Shown here: in pieces, positions 5,745 to 13,328 of the stretch
Layout: each line of letters opens with the position of its first letter
Numbering within the stretch: the first letter of the stretch is position 1
DNA from: an uncultured Ruminococcus sp.
GTDB taxonomy: Bacteria; Bacillota; Clostridia; Oscillospirales; Ruminococcaceae
Direction of reading: 5' to 3'
NCBI GenBank assembly: GCA_946183385.1
Contig: CAMHBN010000018.1
Coordinates: 1 to 14,467 of the forward strand
DNA: 14,467 nucleotides
Notes under the pieces: model-generated
Seen by the model: only the letters and a program-made list of their open reading frames with translations
The model's database searches: none
Told to the model about the DNA's origin: nothing
Translations under genes and position numbers: made by a program

Positions 5745-8423
5745 CTATGATTTTAACGGGAGGTCATCGAGCCTATAGAGTCCCGCGTCGAGCTTTTGCA
5801 GGACGAGGGCGTCCATGCTCGTTACGCCGTCAACGCCGTCAACATCGGCGTTTTTCGCGCCTTCGGGCTTGAGCATATACTTGTCGCGGTTGGCGATGGA
5901 TTGCAGGATAGCCGTTGCGTCCGCGATAGTGACCTTGCCGTCGCAGTTTGCGTCGCCGTACACGACCTGCTTCTCGCCGAAATTAGCGGTAATGGTCATA
6001 GCCTCCTTCAGCGTCACCGTGACCGTCTTGTCCGTGCCCGTGATACCGCCGCTCCAGCCTGTGAATTCGGCTCCGTCGGCGGGGACAGCCGTCAGAACAA
6101 CAGGGCAGTCCGCCGAGTATTCGCCGCTCCAGCCGCTGGAGGTGTCGGGTGTTATCGAGTTTATGCGTATCTTTCCGCTGCCGACCGTTTTCAGCGTGAT
6201 GGTCTGCATCGAGGACGACAGTCCGAGGTAATTGCGCATATCCTCGATGGTGTAGCTCTTTCGCTGGCGGAAGAACTCCTGTATCTGCGGAAGAGTCTTT
6301 GTCTTGTACTGCTCGCGGTTGTAGGCGAGGTTGCTTTCCTTCGAGCCGCCGAAGAAGCCCCACCAGCGCACCGTCGTCTGCGCGAGCGGCTCGGTGTAGT
6401 CGCGGCTGTAGGTGTCCGCCATAGCGTTCGCCTTCTCGGGAGTGAGCACCTCGTTGGCGTAGTCGCAGTAGACGTTCGCGAATTTATCGCGGAAGTCCTT
6501 GTTTTTCAGCAGGTTGAGGAAGAGGTTCGTGGGAGCGAGCTTCTCGCTCCTGTCAATGCTTTCCATATGGCGGAAGCTGTCGTAGGCGTAGCCCTCGACT
6601 CCGCCGAAATCGGCATAAGTCTTGCCCATCGTGTAGTCGTAATCGAACGAGATGAAGCGCCACTTGCCGTCACTGTAGGGATTGTCCGCGATTACCTCGC
6701 CTGTATTGCGCCACACTGCGCAGTTGCGGTTCGGCCAGTCGTAGGTGCCGAGGTAAAGTCCCGCGGCGTAGTGGTCGATGAAGCTGCCGATGTCGATGAA
6801 GTCGCAGACAGCCTTGTAGTTTTCGGCATTGGTGAGGTCGAGGCTTGAATATTTCGAGCAGAAGCCGTTGAAGCTGTCGAGCTCCTCCTGCGGACCCTCT
6901 TCAAGCTCACCGTTTTTTATCATAGCAACGTCTTTCTTGTCGATGCCGTAGTTTGTCTCGATGAAGTAGTCCGAGAGCTTCTCGATAAGCTCGTAAAGTC
7001 CCCAGTATTCGCCGTTGAGGAAGACTGCGCACATCTGCATATCCTGTGTGGTGAGGTCCTCTCTGTCGGCGACGAGCTTCTGAGCAAAGCCGTCGCGGAG
7101 ACGTCCTTCCTCGCCGACCGCACGGAGCGAGATGGAGTCGTATTTTTCTATGAGATTGCCCTGCCAGTCACGGTTATCGGGTATCACAGCCGCTTCGAGC
7201 TTGGAGGCGCCGTAGTCGCTCCTCGCGTACAGATGGAAGCTCTTCTGCGAGGTGTTGCGGGTGGAAGCTCCCTTGATGCGGACGCCCATATTCTGCTCGG
7301 CAATGCTCTCGCCGCCGCTGAATATCGTTATCGTTGCCTCGCGCTCCCAGTCCTTGCCGTGTGAGAAGAAGTTGCAGACGTTATCGGTGTCCCACACGCT
7401 TTTCTTCGGGTCGTAGGACGAGCTCTTCTTCCATTGCAGGTACCGGCTGCCCGTGACGTAAATGCCCTTGTCGGGGTCGAAGAGGTTGTCGGGGTCGGTC
7501 ACGAGCGATACCACCGTCATATTCTTGTACTGCGCGAGGCTGCCGCTTGTGACGAAGTAGGTCTGACTCACGACCTTGCTGAACGTGCCGTCGGAGTTCT
7601 TCGCCGCAGCGCGTACAACTGTCGCCTTGTCGACCTTGAACGGAGGCGGCTGATAGCCCGTGCCGCGCGAGATGGAGGTCGCGGACTCGTCCTCGACCTT
7701 AGCGCTGTAGATGTTCTGCTCGTTTGACCTGTCCTTTACCGTTATCGCGGAGGAGTAGACCTGCGCCGTAGCGGAGGTCTTAGGGTCGCTTCCGTCGGTG
7801 GTGTAATAAATGGTATCGTCCGAATTTGCTGACAGCGTGAGTGCGAGGTCAGTGCTGTAGAAGCCCGACTGAGCCGAGAATTTCGGCGCGGAAACAACTC
7901 CCGCATTAGCTTTCGCGGGCGTCGGAGCCATTACCTCGAATCTGCCGCTGCCGTCGGGAGTCATGCCGTAGCTGACGTCAGTCCCGAGCGTGGGGAGCTC
8001 CACCTGCTGGAGCACCTTGCCGTTAGCGTCGGACAGCACGACGCTGTCGCCGTTTTTGTCCAGTGCGAAGCCCGTGTGGAGCTCCGCGGCTGTAGAAGTC
8101 TGCTTTGAGGCGAAAACGACCTTATGCTCTCCCGCTCCGATGGTAGTACCGCTCGGGAAGGTGAACAGCAGCGGCTGTCCGGCGTCGTCGGACAGCCCCC
8201 AGCCCGACAGGTCAACTGCCGTATTGCCCGCGTTGTACAGCTCTATCCAGTCGGAGTATTTGCCGTAGCTGTCGGCAAGGCAGGTCTTGTTCTGCGAGCA
8301 GACCTCGTTGATAACGACGGTCGGCTCGGCGGCGCGGATGGTGCCGAGGCCTGCTGACGGCAGTGCCGAAGCCGTCAGGGCGCACGAAAGCATCGCTGCG
8401 GTAAATTTTGGTATCTGTTTCAC
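5745..8423 (-). CDS. Secreted CotH-kinase protein with lamin-tail, chitobiase-like and C-terminal dockerin domains
   Basis: This 892-aa modular secreted protein starts at GTG 8423 behind an AGAGAGGG ribosome-binding site. The signal peptide (about 1-32) ends near IRAA. Residues 36-175 look like a lamin-tail domain (VVINEVCSQN, SDWIELYNAG, DLSGWGLSDD). Residues 180-292 look like a chitobiase/hexosaminidase C-terminal beta domain (SGFYSTDLALTLS, IYYTTDGSDP). The CotH domain spans roughly 300-720. It has VRIKGASTRN (381-390), SFHLY and the kinase-like active-site elements D562-W-P-x-x-N567 and D594-Y-D596, all intact. Residues 740-817 match a divergent InlB/Listeria-type repeat (GWSGGITGTDKTVTVTL, ITANFG). 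A dockerin (820-892) has a standard first calcium loop, D824-N826-D828-G829 to D835, and a second loop at 860-871. CotH proteins include an atypical protein kinase. Dockerins bind cohesins, so the protein should dock to a scaffoldin. Substrate is unknown. Confidence 0.9.
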   Translation of the reverse strand: MKQIPKFTAAMLSCALTASALPSAGLGTIRAAEPTVVINEVCSQNKTCLADSYGKYSDWIELYNAGNTAVDLSGWGLSDDAGQPLLFTFPSGTTIGAGEHKVVFASKQTSTAAELHTGFALDKNGDSVVLSDANGKVLQQVELPTLGTDVSYGMTPDGSGRFEVMAPTPAKANAGVVSAPKFSAQSGFYSTDLALTLSANSDDTIYYTTDGSDPKTSATAQVYSSAITVKDRSNEQNIYSAKVEDESATSISRGTGYQPPPFKVDKATVVRAAAKNSDGTFSKVVSQTYFVTSGSLAQYKNMTVVSLVTDPDNLFDPDKGIYVTGSRYLQWKKSSSYDPKKSVWDTDNVCNFFSHGKDWEREATITIFSGGESIAEQNMGVRIKGASTRNTSQKSFHLYARSDYGASKLEAAVIPDNRDWQGNLIEKYDSISLRAVGEEGRLRDGFAQKLVADREDLTTQDMQMCAVFLNGEYWGLYELIEKLSDYFIETNYGIDKKDVAMIKNGELEEGPQEELDSFNGFCSKYSSLDLTNAENYKAVCDFIDIGSFIDHYAAGLYLGTYDWPNRNCAVWRNTGEVIADNPYSDGKWRFISFDYDYTMGKTYADFGGVEGYAYDSFRHMESIDRSEKLAPTNLFLNLLKNKDFRDKFANVYCDYANEVLTPEKANAMADTYSRDYTEPLAQTTVRWWGFFGGSKESNLAYNREQYKTKTLPQIQEFFRQRKSYTIEDMRNYLGLSSSMQTITLKTVGSGKIRINSITPDTSSGWSGEYSADCPVVLTAVPADGAEFTGWSGGITGTDKTVTVTLKEAMTITANFGEKQVVYGDANCDGKVTIADATAILQSIANRDKYMLKPEGAKNADVDGVDGVTSMDALVLQKLDAGLYRLDDLPLKS

Positions 8424-8477
8424 AATGAACCCTCTCTTTCAAGTGAAATGTCGATTTGCCGTGCGTATGATAAGTCG

Positions 8478-8506
8478 ATTATACCCGAAAAGCCGCCTGA
8501 TGTCAA
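8478..8506 (-). promoter_or_regulatory. Perfect sigma-A promoter for the CotH-dockerin gene
   Basis: On the minus strand there is TTGACA (plus 8501-8506), exactly 17 nt, then TATAAT (plus 8478-8483). Start point near 8471, about 48 nt before the GTG start codon. Confidence 0.85.
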
Positions 8507-8659
8507 GGAGAAATTGTCCGCTGCCGAACATTTATCCGCCCCGATACCGACTGCAAAGCAGCACCGATGTGCGTTTTGTGGCTTTTCATCAAACAAATTC
8601 TCCGTAATATCGGCGGCTTTGTTTATAAACTGGAAATTTACGAAATGATCGGCTAAGTA

Positions 8660-8688
8660 TTGACTTTTTTTCGTCAAAGTGGTATGAT
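8660..8688 (+). promoter_or_regulatory. Sigma-A promoter for the Wzz-like gene
   Basis: TTGACT at 8660-8665, a 17-nt spacer and TATGAT at 8683-8688. A TTGAC (8660-8664)/GTCAA (8673-8677) inverted repeat begins at the -35 box and may be an operator or chance. Start point near 8695, about 62 nt before the ATG. Confidence 0.75.
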
Positions 8689-8756
8689 TAATAAAGTGTC
8701 GGATGATAACCTTTCGGCATCCAAAATCAGGAAAAATGTGAAATCAGGAGGAAGCA

Positions 8757-10370
8757 ATGGCTAAAAAAGAAGAGCGTAACCTTAATATTACGATAAAAAA
8801 TCATGAAGAAAAAGAAAACGAAGTAGTTGTTTCTATTTCTACTGTCATCAGAAAGCTCAGAAAATATTTCCTCGTGTGGGTGGTAATTTCGGTTCTGTTT
8901 ATCGCTTTTGCATTCGGATATGCTACTTTCACCACTCATGTCAGCAAGCCGTCGCTCATGGCTCTTATCAGCTTCTCGTTCGACGGAGTTGAAAAGGGTC
9001 TCGACCCCAACGGTGACAATTTCGAGGTGACCAGCGTCAAGAGCCCTGCTGTTATCGAGGCTGCTCTTTCCGATCTCGGTATGGATCTGACAAACCTCGA
9101 GCCTATCAGAGCAGGTATCACATTCCAGGGAATCAAGCCCAAGGACGCGGTAGACCGTATCACTCTCTATGAGAAGGCTATCGAAAACAACGGCAGCGTA
9201 AGCGCTGTTGAGAAGATACTCGAAACATCGTACTTCCCGACTCAGTATAAGGTCTTCTTCGACTATAACGATACGAGCCTTACAGACGATCAGGCTGTGG
9301 ATATATTCAATTCCGTGCTCGAGCAGTACCAGACCTATTTCTACGAGAGATACGGCTACAACGAGTCGCTCGGTAATGCTGTAACTTCCATCAACTATGA
9401 GGATTATGACTACTCTGAGGCTGTTGACGTTTTCAAGAACAGTCTTCAGACCCTCGAGAGCTATATCAAGGACATCTCCAACGACGAAAACAAGCGCTTC
9501 CGTTCGTCTGCAACGGGTTACACCTTCGGCGACCTCTACGAGGCTGTAAAGACTGTCGAGAGCATCGACCTTGATAAGGTATCATCATTCGTTACTGTAA
9601 ACAACCTCACAAAGGACAAGGATGAGGCTCTCGCATATTACGAGTACAGAATCAAGGAACTGAACCGCAACAAGGCTCAGTACGAGGAGCAGCTCGCAGC
9701 GTATGAAGCTTCACTGGAGGCTTATCAGAAGGATCAGATCATCGTGTTCGGCAATACAGGCGACGGCGCTGATACACAGTCTACAGTTGCTTCCGAGCAG
9801 TACGACAAGATGATGCAGCAGAAGAACGAGATCGCTTCCACACTTGCTCAGACGAAGCAGCAGATCGAGTACAACAAGGAGAGACACGAAGCTCTCAAGA
9901 ACAATCCTGTCGGTTCGACTGCAAAGACCAAGAGAGTGGAAGAGGAGCTTGAGGCTCTTGACAAGAAGGTAGATAATCTCGTTGACCTCGTAAACAGGAC
10001 ATCGGATGACTACTACCGTAACGTAACCTTCAAGAACGCTTATGCTGTGCTTGTTCCCGCAACAAATACCGCGACTGACAAGATGGGTCACATCATCGAG
10101 AATGCAAAGCAGCCGCTCATGATACTTGAAGCTGTCGGATTCATCATATTCTTCGCAGTTGCGTTTGTTGAGGCTCTCATCACCGATAACAGGAAGAAGA
10201 AAAAGGTCACAGTCGGCGGCGAGCCCGAGGATGACGCAGAAGATGAAACCGAGGAGACTGCTCCCGAGGAAGCAGTCGAGATAATCGCCGATGAGGCAGA
10301 AAAGGCTGCCGAGGAGAAGAAGGAGAACTCAGCCAATAACAACGGCAAGAACAGCAAGAAGAAAAAGTAA
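8757..10370 (+). CDS. Wzz/YveK-type polysaccharide chain-length determinant protein
   Basis: This 537-aa protein has the layout of polysaccharide co-polymerases. A short cytoplasmic N-terminus (1-37) is followed by a first membrane helix (about 38-59), a large extracytoplasmic domain with long charged helices and likely coiled coils (about 290-328 and 350-415), and a second membrane helix (about 453-474). It ends in an unusual 60-residue cytoplasmic tail, acidic at 489-520 (many Glu, Asp, Ala) and then Lys/Asn-rich, ending KKKK. Such proteins set polymer length, usually with a tyrosine kinase of the Wzc-C/CpsD type. No kinase is fused here (no Walker A) and none is adjacent. The ATG at 8757 follows AGGAGG at good spacing. 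It has its own promoter and terminator. The assignment rests on topology and neighbours more than on a diagnostic motif. Confidence 0.8.
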   Translation: MAKKEERNLNITIKNHEEKENEVVVSISTVIRKLRKYFLVWVVISVLFIAFAFGYATFTTHVSKPSLMALISFSFDGVEKGLDPNGDNFEVTSVKSPAVIEAALSDLGMDLTNLEPIRAGITFQGIKPKDAVDRITLYEKAIENNGSVSAVEKILETSYFPTQYKVFFDYNDTSLTDDQAVDIFNSVLEQYQTYFYERYGYNESLGNAVTSINYEDYDYSEAVDVFKNSLQTLESYIKDISNDENKRFRSSATGYTFGDLYEAVKTVESIDLDKVSSFVTVNNLTKDKDEALAYYEYRIKELNRNKAQYEEQLAAYEASLEAYQKDQIIVFGNTGDGADTQSTVASEQYDKMMQQKNEIASTLAQTKQQIEYNKERHEALKNNPVGSTAKTKRVEEELEALDKKVDNLVDLVNRTSDDYYRNVTFKNAYAVLVPATNTATDKMGHIIENAKQPLMILEAVGFIIFFAVAFVEALITDNRKKKKVTVGGEPEDDAEDETEETAPEEAVEIIADEAEKAAEEKKENSANNNGKNSKKKK

Positions 10371-10401
10371 GCCCACCGCTTAAAACGGCATAAAGTCAAA
10401 C

Positions 10402-10445
10402 AACGCGGTCTGCACGTTCTGTGCGGACCGCGTTCCGTTTTTTTT
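10402..10445 (+). terminator. Strong Rho-independent terminator after the Wzz-like gene
   Basis: A 14-bp stem pairs 10402-10415 with 10421-10434, with one G-U pair and a 5-nt loop. It is followed by CCG and eight T residues (10438-10445). Confidence 0.93.
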
Positions 10446-10554
10446 GAGTGCGTTGCAGATAGAATACGGGGACGTTTATCTGCCCTGACGATACGGTCTG
10501 AGAGCGCGGTGGGGATGAGCTGTTGTTATCAATTGGTAAAAGTGCACAAAACGG

Positions 10555-10583
10555 TTGACAAACGCGATTTTTTCGTGTATAAT
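10555..10583 (+). promoter_or_regulatory. Upstream perfect sigma-A promoter (P1) of the glycosyltransferase operon
   Basis: TTGACA at 10555-10560, a 17-nt spacer and TATAAT at 10578-10583, a full consensus match. Its transcript would begin near 10590 with a leader of about 287 nt running through the palindrome and the second promoter. Confidence 0.8.
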
Positions 10584-10630
10584 CAAAGTTGGTGTAACGT
10601 TTAATAATCCGTTTGCTTGCCACGATTCTT

Positions 10631-10646
10631 TTGTATATGTATACAA
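10631..10646. promoter_or_regulatory. 16-bp palindrome between the tandem promoters (candidate operator)
   Basis: TTGTATA (10631-10637) and TATACAA (10640-10646) are perfect arms around TG. It lies between P1 and P2, 26 bp upstream of the P2 -35 box. The shape is that of a dimeric regulator site, but the regulator is not identifiable. Confidence 0.5.
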
Positions 10647-10672
10647 ATATCGGTGTTGCTTTTCGTGTATAC

Positions 10673-10702
10673 TTGACAAAAGCAAGGCTGTTGTACTATA
10701 AT
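10673..10702 (+). promoter_or_regulatory. Downstream sigma-A promoter (P2) of the glycosyltransferase operon
   Basis: TTGACA at 10673-10678 and TATAAT at 10697-10702 are separated by 18 nt. Both boxes are perfect. Start point near 10709, about 168 nt before the GTG at 10877. Confidence 0.8.
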
Positions 10703-10822
10703 GAATATTATTACAGTGGGCACATTATATATTGTATACCGTCTGAGATGACATTCGGATGTTCGTTTTGTCGCAAGCGGCGGAATATTTGAGATATCTT
10801 TTTTAGGTCAGCTGAAAATGAG

Positions 10823-10840
10823 CGGACGGGAGAACGTCCG
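10823..10840 (+). other. Small hairpin in the leader of the glycosyltransferase operon
   Basis: CGGACG (10823-10828) and CGTCCG (10835-10840) form a 6-bp stem with loop GGAGAA. It lies 22 nt before the ribosome-binding site and has no T-run, so it is not a terminator. A role in translation or mRNA stability is only possible, not shown. Confidence 0.35.
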
Positions 10841-10876
10841 GATTTATATTACGAAAAATGTAGGGAGGCTCGGTTA

Positions 10877-12136
10877 GTGGCTGAACTGAATAATGCTGCG
10901 GCGTCGGAAGCTGTACAGCATATATTTATCATTGGTTCCAAATCTATCGGTCAGTACGGCGGATACGAGACATTCGTCGATCGACTGCTGGGTGAGCACG
11001 AACACGTAAGATCCATCAAGTACCACGTTGCCTGTAAGGCGAACGGTGACGGCTATATGGATGAATCAAAATTGTCATCTATCTCCGATGCAGTTAAGGA
11101 TAAAGACGGAAAGGTGAGCGAGTTTACGTATAAGAACGCTCATGTTTTCAAGATACCCTGCCCGAATATAGGTCCTGCGGTGGCGGTCTATTACGATAGA
11201 GCGGCGCTTTGCTATGCCCTCAGATATTGCAGGGAAAAGGGTATAAAGAACCCGATATTCTACGTCCTTACCTGCCGTATCGGTTTATTTATCAAAGGGC
11301 TTGCAAAGCAGATCAGGGAGGTCGGCGGAAGGTATTACCTCAATCCCGACGGTCACGAGTGGATGAGAGCCAAGTGGTCGAAGCCCGTTCGTTCATACTG
11401 GAAATGGTCCGAAAAGACTATGGTGGGCTGCGCGGATCTGGTCATCTGCGACTCCGTCAATATCGAGAAGTACATCAAAAAAGAGTATTCTCACCCCAAT
11501 ACCACATATATCGCTTACGGAGCCGATATCGAGCCGAGTGCGATGAGGGACGATGCTCCCGAGTTCACTTCGTGGCTTAAGAAAAAGGGACTGGAGATAG
11601 GAAAGTATTATCTCGTTGTCGGACGTTTTGTTCCCGAGAATAATTTTGAAACGATGATAAGAGAGTTCATGAGGAGCAAGAGCAAGAAGAATTTCGCTCT
11701 TATCACCAACGTTAACCAGAAGTTCCTGAACGAGCTCGAGGAGAAGCTGCATTTCAAGGCTGACCCGAGGATAAAGTTCGTCGGAACTGTTTACGATAAA
11801 GAGCTGCTGAAGAAGATACGTGAGTGTGCTTACGGCTATTTCCACGGACATGAGGTCGGAGGTACCAATCCGAGCCTGCTGGAGGCTCTCGGCAGTACAA
11901 GACTGAACCTCCTTCTTGATGTCGGCTTCAATAAAGAGGTCGGTCAGGACGCGGCTCTGTACTGGAAGAAGAGCGAGGGCTGCCTGAGCAACCTGATAGA
12001 AAAAGCCGATATGATGAATGCCGACGAGATCGGCAGATACGGCGACAAAGCCAAGGGGCGCATAAAGGATGCGTTCAGCTGGGGCTACATCGGCGACAGA
12101 TATAAACAAGTCTTTTTGGATAGGGGTAATAAATGA
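10877..12136 (+). CDS. Rhamnosyltransferase-like GT4 glycosyltransferase (DUF1972/Cps2T type)
   Basis: This 419-aa GT-B enzyme starts at GTG 10877, 8 nt after GGGAGG. The N-terminal half has the DUF1972 pattern, IIGSKSIGQYGGYETFVD at about residues 18-35, close to the usual 'IGTRGIPA-YGG-ETF' of this family. NPDGHEW (156-162), KWSKPVRSYWKWSEK and ADLVICDSVNIEKYI follow and resemble streptococcal beta-1,4-rhamnosyltransferases such as Cps2T. The C-terminal donor-binding half has HEVGGTNPSLLEAL around 325-338. The likely role is cytoplasmic transfer of rhamnose from dTDP-rhamnose onto the lipid-linked acceptor. Donor and linkage are inferred by family resemblance, and no rhamnose synthesis genes are in the window. 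It is the first gene of the operon and overlaps the next start codon (ATGA). Confidence 0.87.
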   Translation: MAELNNAAASEAVQHIFIIGSKSIGQYGGYETFVDRLLGEHEHVRSIKYHVACKANGDGYMDESKLSSISDAVKDKDGKVSEFTYKNAHVFKIPCPNIGPAVAVYYDRAALCYALRYCREKGIKNPIFYVLTCRIGLFIKGLAKQIREVGGRYYLNPDGHEWMRAKWSKPVRSYWKWSEKTMVGCADLVICDSVNIEKYIKKEYSHPNTTYIAYGADIEPSAMRDDAPEFTSWLKKKGLEIGKYYLVVGRFVPENNFETMIREFMRSKSKKNFALITNVNQKFLNELEEKLHFKADPRIKFVGTVYDKELLKKIRECAYGYFHGHEVGGTNPSLLEALGSTRLNLLLDVGFNKEVGQDAALYWKKSEGCLSNLIEKADMMNADEIGRYGDKAKGRIKDAFSWGYIGDRYKQVFLDRGNK

Positions 12137-13326
12137 AGATCCTTGCAATTCATAATTTCCACAGAAAGGGCTCGGCAAGCGGTGACGATCAGGTCTTCAA
12201 AAGCGAGACCGCAATGCTGACTGAGCACGGACACTCGGTCGTCCGCTATTCGGTGTGTAATGACGAGTTCGATAAGGCGGGCGCGGTAGGCAAGATAGCC
12301 GGTATATTCGGTATGATCTGGTCGTTTAAAAATTACCGCGAGGTGAAGAATATCATCAGCAGGGAAAAGCCCGATATCGTCCATGTCCACACCTTTTTCC
12401 CGCTCCTTTCGCCTTCTGTGCTGTATGCTGCAAAGAGAAGCGGATGCAAGGTGGTCGCTACGCTGCATGATACCCGTTTCGTATGTCCCTGTGCAACTTC
12501 GCTGCGCGGGAATGAGCTGTGCAACCTCTGCGGCGACGGTCATTACCTCAGAATGTGCAAATACGGCTGCTTCAAGAATTCAAAGCTCCAGAGCCTGCCC
12601 GTGGCTGTGAATTTCAAGTACCACAGGCTCAGGAAGACCTTCTATAAGCAGATCGACAAGTACATCTGCCTGAACGAGAATCAGATGTCTCTCCTCAGGG
12701 GGATAGGCTTTGATCCGAAAAAGATGATAAAGAAATATAACTTCGTACCCGATGCCGAGGCGAATATGAAGCCTCAGAAGGTTACCGGGCTTCCTGAGAG
12801 ATATGTTGTTTTCTACGGAAGAATAGGCGAGGAAAAGGGCATACGCGTCCTGATGAAAATATGGGAGAAGCTCCCCGATATACCGCTGGTGGTAATGGGC
12901 GGCGGTCCCCTTGAAAAGGAATTCGCAAAATGGGCAGAGAAGCACAAGAACGTCTTCTTCCTTGGTTATACTCAGCACGACAAGTGCCTGAGCATTGTCA
13001 AGGCGGGCGAGTTCGTGGTCTTCCCTTCGATATGGTACGAGGGCTGCTCAATGGTCGAGATAGAAGCGGAAAGCCTTGGCAATCCCCTTGTTGCGACCGA
13101 TCTGGGCTTTTCCGTCGAAGCTGTCAGCAATGGCTACAACGGCTTCAAGGTGCCGCTCGGCGATGTGAACGGATTCGTGAAGACTATCCGCGAGCTCTGG
13201 AACAATGAGGAGCTCATCCGCGAGATGGGACGGAACGCCCGAAAGGATTACGAGGCAAAGTATCAGCCCGAAGATAATTACGAACAGCTTATCGGTATAT
13301 ATAAGTCGCTGCTTCGGAAGGGATAA
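12133..13326 (+). CDS. GT4 family glycosyltransferase with cysteine-rich insert
   Basis: This 397-aa glycosyltransferase begins inside the previous stop codon (ATGA overlap), which points to translational coupling. The N-terminal domain has MKILAIHNFHRKGSASGDDQ and KPDIVHVHTFFPLLSP, typical of acceptor-side GT4 folds. The C-terminal domain has FYGRIGEEKGIRVLMKIWEK and the E-x7-E motif E303...E311 within WYEGCSMVEIEAESLG, which contacts the donor nucleotide-sugar. Between them, residues 118-146 hold six cysteines (118, 120, 130, 133, 142, 146), a feature seen in a subset of such enzymes and perhaps metal-binding. Retaining transfer of a sugar from an NDP-sugar is expected. The sugar cannot be named. 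There is no signal peptide or membrane helix, so it acts at the cytoplasmic face. Confidence 0.9.
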   Translation: MKILAIHNFHRKGSASGDDQVFKSETAMLTEHGHSVVRYSVCNDEFDKAGAVGKIAGIFGMIWSFKNYREVKNIISREKPDIVHVHTFFPLLSPSVLYAAKRSGCKVVATLHDTRFVCPCATSLRGNELCNLCGDGHYLRMCKYGCFKNSKLQSLPVAVNFKYHRLRKTFYKQIDKYICLNENQMSLLRGIGFDPKKMIKKYNFVPDAEANMKPQKVTGLPERYVVFYGRIGEEKGIRVLMKIWEKLPDIPLVVMGGGPLEKEFAKWAEKHKNVFFLGYTQHDKCLSIVKAGEFVVFPSIWYEGCSMVEIEAESLGNPLVATDLGFSVEAVSNGYNGFKVPLGDVNGFVKTIRELWNNEELIREMGRNARKDYEAKYQPEDNYEQLIGIYKSLLRKG

Positions 13327-13328
13327 TC

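Larger units (their letters stand above)
8424..8756. other. 333-bp divergent intergenic region between CotH-dockerin and Wzz-like genes
   Basis: It holds a perfect promoter facing left (8478-8506) and a strong promoter facing right (8660-8688), separated by about 150 bp. I see no hairpin, repeat or small gene with a convincing ribosome-binding site in the middle stretch. Confidence 0.6.
10371..10876. other. 506-bp intergenic region before the glycosyltransferase operon
   Basis: In order it contains a strong terminator (10402-10445), about 110 bp with nothing recognised, a first promoter (10555-10583), a 16-bp palindrome (10631-10646), a second promoter (10673-10702) and a leader of about 170 nt with one small hairpin (10823-10840). 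No gene is supported here. Confidence 0.65.

Noticed and set aside
5796..6848. A 350-codon plus-strand open frame opposite the dockerin end of the CotH gene
   Set aside because: Its peptide is low-complexity Val/Ala/Arg-rich with no domain. The minus-strand frame encodes a clear dockerin and CotH domain.
11393..12178. A 261-codon minus-strand open frame opposite the rhamnosyltransferase gene
   Set aside because: It is antisense to a well-supported glycosyltransferase and crosses the junction of two coupled genes. No domain was recognised.
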